Source: Anastatus disparis (Eukaryota > Arthropoda > Insecta > Hymenoptera > Eupelmidae). From it: a DNA stretch of 64,000 nucleotides. Positions 57,100 through 64,000 of this stretch are shown here, piece by piece; position 1 is the first letter of the stretch, and the number at the start of each line of letters is the position of its first letter. The translations under genes and the position numbers were made by a program. The stretch lies in contig JAFFSR010000373.1 of assembly GCA_017163975.1 (NCBI GenBank), positions 1,295,501-1,359,500 on the forward strand. Direction: 5' to 3'. The notes under the pieces were generated by a model. The model searched no databases. It was not told the origin of the DNA and worked only from the letters and a program-made list of their open reading frames with translations.

Positions 57100-60000
57100 G
57101 ATTAAATTTACTAAAAAGAAAACTGTTGAAAATTTTTTGTAATTAAGTCCTAAATATAGTGTATATTGCATTAAAAATCTTGATCCGCATTAACTTTTGA
57201 ATGAGAACAAAATCTGCTGTACATTTTCTGATGTTTTGCTTAAAATTTAACGTACTTCACAATGAAAAAATTGTATCTACATTAAGTTTAGTGAAACTAA
57301 AACTACTAAAAATTTTCTACAATCAATCCCAAATATTATGTACATTCCATTAAAAATCTCGATCTGCGTTGAATTTTCGGATATTTTGCTTTAGATTTGA
57401 CGTACTTAACATTGAAAAAGTTGTGTATCAAATTTACTGAAAACAAAACGACTAAACATTTTTTGCAATCAAGCCTGAAATATTATGTAGATTACATTAA
57501 AAATCTTGACCTGCATTTAATATTTAATGAAAAGCGATTAGCTAAAAATTTTCTGATGGTCTGCTTAAAAGTTAACGTATTTCACATTAAAAATGTTACA
57601 TTCACATTAAATTTACTAAAAACAAAAATGCTGGAAATTTTCTGCAATAGAGCGCGTAACATAATGCATGTTGCATTAAAAATCTTGATTTCGTATTAAA
57701 TTTTGAATGAGAACAAAGTCGGCTGAAAATTTTTAAATGTTCTGCATTAAATTTGATGTACTTAACATTGAAAAAGTTGTATCTGCATTAAATTTACTGA
57801 AAATAGAACCACTGGAAATTTCCTGCAATCAAGCCCGAAATATAATGTAGATTACATTAAAAATATTGATCTGCATTAAATTTTGAATAAAAATCAATTT
57901 GCTAAAAATTTTCTGATGATCTGCTTAAAATTTAATGTATTTCACATAAAGAATGTCATATTTACATAAAATTTACTAAAAACGAAAGTGATTGAAATTT
58001 TTTGCATTCGAACCCGAAATATAATGTACATTACATTAAAAATCTTTATCTGCATTAAATTTTAAATGAAAAACCAATTTACTGAAAATTTCCAGATGTT
58101 TTGCTTAAAATTTAACGTAATTCACATTAAAAATGTTATATTCACATTAAATTTACTAAAAACAAAAATGCTGGAAATTTTCTGCAATAGAGCGCGTAAC
58201 ATAATGCATGTTGCATTAAAAATCTTGATTCGTATTAAATTTTGAATGAGAACAAAGTCTGCTGAAATTTTTTAACTGTTCTGCATTAAATTTGATGTAC
58301 TTAACATTGGAAAAAGTTGTATCTGCATTAAATTTACTGAAAATAGAACCACTGGAAATTTTCTGCAATCAAGCCCGAAATATAATGTAGATTACATTAA
58401 AAATATTGATCTGCATTAAATTTTGAATAAAAATCAATTTGCTAAAAATTTTCTGATGATCTGCTTAAAATTTAATGTATTTCACATAAAGAATGTCATA
58501 TTTACATAAAATTTACTAAAAACGAAAGTGATTGAAATTTTTGCATTCGAACCCGAAATATAATGTACATTACATTAAAAATCTTTATCTGCATTAAATT
58601 TTAAATGAAAAACCAATTTACTGAAAATTTCCAGATGTTTTGCTTAAAATTTAACGTAATTCACATTAAAAATGTTATATTCACATTAAATTTACTAAAA
58701 ACAAAAATGCTGGAAATTTTCTGCAATAGAGCGCGTAACATAATGCATGTTGCATTAAAAATCTTGATTCGTATTAAATTTTGAATGAGAACAAAGTCTG
58801 CTGAAATTTTTAAATGTTCTGCATTAAATTTGATGTACTTAACATTGGAAAAAGTTGTATCTGCATTAAATTTACTGAAAATAGAACCACTGGAAATTTC
58901 CTGCAATCAAGCCCGAAATATAATGTAGATTACATTAAAAATATTGATCTGCATTAAATTTTGAATAAAAATCAATTTGCTAAAAATTTTCTGATGATCT
59001 GCTTAAAATTTAATGTATTTCACATAAAGAATGTCATATTTACATAAAATTTACTAAAAACGAAAGTGATTGAAATTTTTTGCATTCGAACCCGAAATAT
59101 AATGTACATTACATTAAAAATCTTTATCTGCATTAAATTTTAAATGAAAAACCAATTTACTGAAAATTTCCAGATGTTTTGCTTAAAATTTAACGTAATT
59201 CACATTAAAAATGTTATATTCACATTAAATTTACTAAAAACAAAAATGCTGGAAATTTTCTGCAATAGAGCGCGTAACATAATGCATGTTGCATTAAAAA
59301 TCTTGATTCGTATTAAATTTTGAATGAGAACAAAGTCTGCTGAAATTTTTTAAATGTTCTGCATTAAATTTGATGTACTTAACATTGGAAAAAGTTGTAT
59401 CTGCATTAAATTTACTGAAAATAGAACCACTGGAAATTTCCTGCAATCAAGCCCGAAATATAATGTAGATTACATTAAAAATATTGATCTGCATTAAATT
59501 TTGAATAAAAATCAATTTGCTAAAAATTTTCTGATGATCTGCTTAAAATTTAATGTATTTCACATAAAGAATGTCATATTTACATAAAATTTACTAAAAA
59601 CGAAAGTGATTGAAATTTTTTGCATTCGAACCCGAAATATAATGTACATTACATTAAAAATCTTTATCTGCATTAAATTTTAAATGAAAAACCAATTTAC
59701 TGAAAATTTCCAGATGTTTTGCTTAAAATTTAACGTAATTCACATTAAAAATGTTATATTCACATTAAATTTACTAAAAACAAAAATGCTGGAAATTTTC
59801 TGCAATAGAGCGCGTAACATAATGCATGTTGCATTAAAAATCTTGATTCGTATTAAATTTTGAATGAGAACAAAGTCTGCTGAAAATTTTTAAATGTTCT
59901 GCATTAAATTTGATGTACTTAACATTGAAAAAGTTGTATCTGCATTAAATTTACTGAAAATAGAACCACTGGAAATTTCCTGCAATCAAGCCCGAAATAT

Positions 60001-60340
60001 AATGTAGATTACATTAAAAATATTGATCTGCATTAAATTTTGAATAAAAATCAATTTGCTAAAAATTTTCTGATGATCTGCTTAAAATTTAATGTATTTC
60101 GCATAAAGAATGTCATATTTACATAAAATTTACTAAAAACGAAAGTGATTGAAATTTTTTGCATTCGAACCCGAAATATGATGTACATTACATTAAAAAT
60201 CTTTATCTGCATTAAATTTTAAATGAAAAACCAATTTACTGAAAATATCCAGATGTTTTGCTTAAAATTTAACGTAATTCACATTAAAAATGTTATATTC
60301 ACATTAAATTTACTAAAAACGAAACAATTGGAAAATTCCA
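57100..60340 (+). repeat. Right subterminal array, 540-bp higher-order repeat of three 180-bp monomers
   Basis: The block starting TTGTATCTGCATTAAATTTA recurs at about 57777, 58317, 58857, 59397 and 59936. The step is 539-540 bp and the copies are nearly identical. Within a unit three diverged monomers of about 180 bp alternate; their markers are CAATCAAGCCCGAAATATAATG, CATTCGAACCCGAAATATAATG and CAATAGAGCGCGTAACATAATG. Each has ATTAAATTT and GGAAATTT cores. Read inverted, TTTAATGCA and TTTCCAG match the left array. Monomers before 57600 and after 60310 are more diverged. Confidence 0.92.
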
Positions 60341-60719
60341 GTAATTAAACATGAAATTTAATGCACTTTTCATTTAAAAATGTTCAGCTGCATTAAATTT
60401 GTAAAAACGTATTTTACTAGAATTTTTTCCTATTGTGCTTGATTTTTAAAACAGTCAACATAAAAAATAACATAAAAATTGAAGCATTTATAAATTATAT
60501 TTCACGTATTGATACATTAAAAATTCAATATGTATACATTAATGCGATATTTATGTACGTCGTTGGAAATTCATGTTTATTATACAGCAAAATTTGTAGT
60601 AAATAACATAAATATTAATGCAAAAATATATAAAATAAGCTTTCATTTCCAAGTACATTAAAATTCATGTATGAATGGCGCTGAAAAATACATTAAAATT
60701 CATGCTTTTTTTAACAGTG
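60341..60719. repeat. Right terminal region of the giant element
   Basis: Diverged half-monomers with ACATTAAAATTCATG repeated at about 60655 and 60690. It ends TTAACAGTG, the inverted terminus. Confidence 0.7.
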
Positions 60720-61328
60720 TGCGTAAAGGAATTTACGCGTGTGCAGCGACGATTAATGAGTTATCAATTTAATTTATTTCTCGACGTTACATACATATTT
60801 TTTGGAAGCCAACCAGAGTGATCGAGTTTGAAAGAAAAATTTCAATTACAATAAATAAATAATAATAAATAAATAAAATAGCAGAAGATTGTTAGGCAAT
60901 TCAGTTTGGTTTTATTGAGATGCTTATTGAGTTTTTTTTTTAAATAAAACTTAAAATTAAAATAACAAATTCAAATAAATATATCTTTTGTTCTTTTGAA
61001 ATTCTCCTGATTTTAATTTATGAATATATATACACTGTTATTTGGTGGTTTTCAATGAATATTTGTTCATATATTTACATGATAAAGGTGTGGTGGATAC
61101 ATTAAAACCCTGTGGAAACCACTAAATAACAGTACATATATTTATAAATTAAAATCAGAAGAATTTGTTGAATAATATAAATTTACTATTAATATTAAGA
61201 AAAACAATCTATTTTTATGCTCCAATCGGGACTACGCCTTTTTCAAGTCAGCATTGCCGTCTTGGTAACCGCTCAGTAATTTACCATAAAATTTACACAT
61301 GTATCTACTAAAACCCGTCGCGATGCTG
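60720..61328. other. Flank of the giant element with a hairpin
   Basis: 60995-61175 forms an inverted repeat: TTAATTTATGAATATATATACACTGTTATTTGGTGGTTT against its inverse near 61115-61160. A segment GGAATTTACGCGTGTGCAGCGACG lies near the junction. No gene is seen. Confidence 0.55.
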
Positions 61329-61852
61329 CACTGAGAGAAAATTCATGCCAATAGAGCATGTAGTCTACGAATCCAAAGTTAGTAAGTAATATCCTATGCT
61401 TTAATAACAGCGCCATCTACTCTTACGAGGTTTGTGCTATCCAAAAACTGTTTGTTTACATGCTTTAGTAGCTCCCCACTCTAATATCCTTCGATAGCTA
61501 GCGCTGTATCCTCTCATGGGACGTGAAGGAAGTAAACGTGGCTTGACCACTATTCTTTCTTTACTGCTAACTATGGCATTCTTCTATTGCTCAAGTCGCC
61601 TCCTCTTTTGGGTGGCAATGCGAGCAAACACGGCTGGTCTATATCCAAAATCATGTTGCAAATTTCGTTAACGTATTTTCGTAGCGTGAATCTTTTATTT
61701 CTTTTCTTTTTTTATGAAGGGAGATACGTTATAAATATAACCTGTTAAACTTTTTAACTTTAAATAATTAATTTTTAACTTAAAATTTAATTATTTTAAA
61801 CCGCTGGGGGGCAGATGAGCATGTACGATTTTACGCCAGAGATATTTTGAAG

Positions 61853-61928
61853 TAACGTTGGTCTAGTGCGTAACGTTCGCGCTTTTCGTTTTGAGTAGGC
61901 GAGTTCAACTCTCGGCTAGGGTCACTTT
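61853..61928 (+). ncRNA. tRNA-like pol III unit, left arm
   Basis: TTGGTCTAGTGCG is A-box-like. CGAGTTCAACTCTCG forms a perfect T-arm with B-box GTTCAACTC. A long T run right after (from 61925) would stop pol III. The acceptor stem does not pair, so it is not a functional tRNA. Confidence 0.55.
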
Positions 61929-62496
61929 TTTTTTAATTTTTTTTTTATTGTTTTAATATTTTTTATTCCTTTTTATATTTATATTTTTTTTATTTTCTAT
62001 TTTTTTATTAATTTTAAAATCTATTTTTCACAAGTTACTTAAAATATGCTCGTTTTTTTATTAATATTTTTAAATAAATTATTTCATATAGAAAATAATT
62101 TAAAATATTAATAAATAAATAATAGTGATATTTACAATACTATAGTTCAATTTTGTCTTTATAAACATATTTCAATATACAATATATATTATAACATAAA
62201 TAATAATAACTCAGTTTTATTTATTTATTGTAATTTATTGTAAATTTTATGAACTAAATTATAAATAAATTAAACTATACTATTATAAAATAAACATCAC
62301 TATTATTTATTTATCAATATTTGTAATTACTACCTATAAAGAATAATTTATTTTTAAAAAATTTTCATTGAAAAAAACAAGCGTACTTGTGAAAAATTAA
62401 ATTTTAAAATTATTAAAAAAATACAAAATCTAAAAAAAAATAAATATAAAAAGGAATAAAAAATATTAAAACAATAAAAAAAAAATTTTAAAAAAA

Positions 62497-62573
62497 GTGA
62501 CCCTAGCCGAGAGTTGAACTCGCGTACTCAAAAGGAAAAGCGCGAACGTTACGCACTAGACCAACGCTACTCC
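62497..62573 (-). ncRNA. tRNA-like pol III unit, right arm
   Basis: Mirror of 61853-61928 with the same A- and B-box sequences and a downstream T run on its own strand. It differs at a few bases (TTCCTTTTGAGTACGCGAG). Confidence 0.55.
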
Positions 62574-63045
62574 GAAATATCTCTGGCGTAAAATCGTACA
62601 TGCTCATCTGCCCCCCCCCCCCCCAGCGGTTTAAAATAATTAAATTTTAAGTTAAAAAGTTTAACAGGTTATAATTATAACGTATCTCCCTTCATAAAAA
62701 AAGAAAAGAAAAGAAATAAAAGATTCACGCTACGAAAATACGTTAGAGAAATTTGCAACATAATTTTGGGTATAGACCAGCCGTGTTTGCTCGCGTCGCC
62801 ACCCAAAAGAGGAGGCGACTCAAGCAAACAAAGGATATGAGAGTAGGGAGTCATCGAAGTATACCACGCGAGTCATCAGTGAATGCCGTTCATGCTTTAG
62901 TTACTCTCCATATCATCTTTTTTAGTATAAGGTAATCCAATACTAATAGAGCTTCTCACGGCCTGTAATATTTGTATCAATGTTTTATATGCTCGCATAG
63001 ATGGCAGTTCGCATGCTCTATTAGCATGAATTTTCTCTCAGTGTG

Positions 63046-63640
63046 GGTTCAATCAAGCATAAAACTTTTTGTCAAATTTATTATATACCAAAAAACCTAA
63101 TCTTTTCAATTTAACAATAATCTTATAAGAGATTCTCACTTCATTTTTAGTTCTTCAGTTTCATGGAATAAATCTTTTTGTTTATCATCGCCTGTTAGAG
63201 ATTATAACAGCCTTTTTGCTTTTTAGTGCATTCATTTTTATTTTTTAAGAGTATTGCGCATTCTGATTATTAGAATAAATTTTGATTGTGATTTTAAATA
63301 AACTGCTTGACTTTTTAAATTAAAATATTTTTAATATTAATTTCAATACTTGCTTTATTAACAATATGATTTTCATTAAAATATCGTCTTGATATTTGCC
63401 GCTAAAAATATATCTACTATACAAGAACGGTAATTTTATTTTAAGAGAAATCTTTTATTATTATATTTGTATAATTTTAAAATCAAACTTCTTTCTTTTA
63501 TTTTTATCATATTTTTATTTAATTCTTGACCTTTTAAATTAAGATATATTCCATGTAGTAATTCTTTCAATATTTTATTTTAAACTTTTATCTTGCAATT
63601 GATATTTCAAAGAATTCAAATGAATTTGTTCAATCTTCAA
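63046..63640. other. AT-rich, nothing recognised
   Basis: No frame or repeat that I can support. Confidence 0.5.
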
Positions 63641-63649
63641 TCGAAAACA

Positions 63650-64000
63650 AGGTTGTGAATGTTTCCAGTTACCGAGTAAGCAACTCGTAAATGGTCGAAC
63701 CAATTGGTAGTTACTGGGTGAGTAACTGGTGAATGGTCGGACCAGTTGGTAGTTACTAGATGAGTAACTTAAAATGGTCGGACCAGTTGGTAGTTACTAG
63801 ATGAGTAACTTAAAATGGTCGGATCAGTTGGTAGTTACAGGGTAAGTAACTGGTAAATGGTTGAACCAGTTGGTAGTTACTGGGTGAGTAACTAGAAATA
63901 GACCAGTTAGTAGTTACTGGGTAAGTGACTGAAAACAGTCGGACCATTTACCAGTTACTTGCTCTGTAACTGGGAACTGATCAGACCATTTACCAGTTGC
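63650..64000. repeat. Minisatellite, about 40-50 bp unit, runs off the window
   Basis: Units of the type GACCAGTTGGTAGTTACTRG followed by RTGAGTAACT and AAATGGTCG repeat about seven times from 63670. The last 70 bp (ACCATTTACCAGTTAC twice) are in inverted orientation. Confidence 0.9.

Larger units (their letters stand above)
41052..60719 (-). mobile_element. 19.7-kb EnSpm/CACTA-like transposon, apparently intact
   Basis: The left end reads CACTGTCAACAATACATGCA and the right end, inverted, CACTGTTAAAAAAAGCATGA. The dinucleotide TG precedes the left end (41050-41051) and follows the right end (60720-60721). The terminal 100 bp on each side share further ATTTTAATGTA / GTACTGGAAG-type sequence. 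Next come long subterminal arrays (41.1-42.9 and 57.1-60.3 kb). The minus strand carries a transposase and a spliced accessory gene, both open throughout. CACTG ends with short duplications and large subterminal repeats are typical of the EnSpm/CACTA superfamily. Small foldbacks (56.06-56.56 and 56.66-56.79 kb) have inserted inside. Confidence 0.8.
61329..63043. mobile_element. 1.7-kb foldback element with CACTGAG ends
   Basis: It starts CACTGAGAGAAAATTCATGC and ends with the inverse, with TG on both sides (61327-61328 and 63044-63045). The arms are similar from about 61570 to the centre near 62190; the outer 200 bp are more diverged. Each arm carries a tRNA-like unit and a GC-rich CGCCTCCTCTTTTGGGTGGC block. 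The C run differs (6 against 14 bases) between the arms. Confidence 0.85.

Noticed and set aside
41052..60719. Polinton/Maverick as identity of the giant element
   Set aside because: There is no polymerase, integrase, ATPase or capsid-like frame inside, and the ends and duplication size do not fit.
61853..61928. Functional tRNA gene
   Set aside because: The T-arm is good, but the acceptor stem does not pair and both copies sit in a transposon arm.
62753..62935. 60-codon frame with RRRLKQ
   Set aside because: It falls in a foldback arm, and the matching stretch in the other arm is not open.

Overview
This is AT-rich, intron-bearing animal DNA, most likely from an insect. The signs are GT-AG introns, non-LTR retrotransposon fragments, TA- and TTAA-targeting MITEs, a tRNA-derived SINE, long AT satellites and short TTAGG-like runs. 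I could not fix the species. There are no operons, ribosome binding sites or CRISPR arrays, and I see no conserved host coding gene. The window is a nested bed of transposable elements (TEs), with one large and apparently intact element as its centrepiece.

Layout. 0.2-4.4 kb is a decayed DNA transposon with inverted ends, broken by a solo LTR-like block and two MITEs. 4.65-14.38 kb is a 9.7-kb DNA transposon with 2.15-kb terminal inverted repeats and a broken DDE/SWIM transposase. 15.8-17.3 kb (+) and 17.5-21.4 kb (-) are two dead LINEs. 21.4-22.2 kb is an LTR-like block. 22.2-26.1 kb is a set of nested foldback elements. 26.3-29.4 kb is a MITE filled by a 164-bp satellite element that itself carries two more nested elements. 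29.4-34.1 kb is a roughly 152-bp satellite with SINE copies at its edges. 34.1-35.7 kb is a dead type-B DNA polymerase fragment with a recognisable intron. 36.5-40.1 kb is an inverted-repeat-bounded block holding a possible promoter and leader exon.

Centrepiece. 41,052-60,719 is a 19.7-kb EnSpm/CACTA-like element with CACTGT...ACAGTG ends and a TG dinucleotide on each side. Its minus strand carries two intact genes. One is an 880-aa transposase with four N-terminal C2H2 fingers (47,711-50,353). The other is a six-coding-exon gene for a 529-aa accessory protein (44,192-47,054); all splice phases agree, and its N-terminus resembles a CIDE-N fold. The left subterminal region is about ten 178-bp monomers. 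The right one is a 540-bp higher-order repeat built of three such monomers. A GC-richer exon-like block with a strong donor (55.7-56.0 kb) and tandemly duplicated exon-like cassettes (52.9-55.2 kb) may be the 5' part of the transcription unit.

The right end (61.3-63.0 kb) is a 1.7-kb foldback with a tRNA-like pol III unit in each arm, followed by a minisatellite that runs off the window. Family names, species range and activity are inferences from motif reading only.
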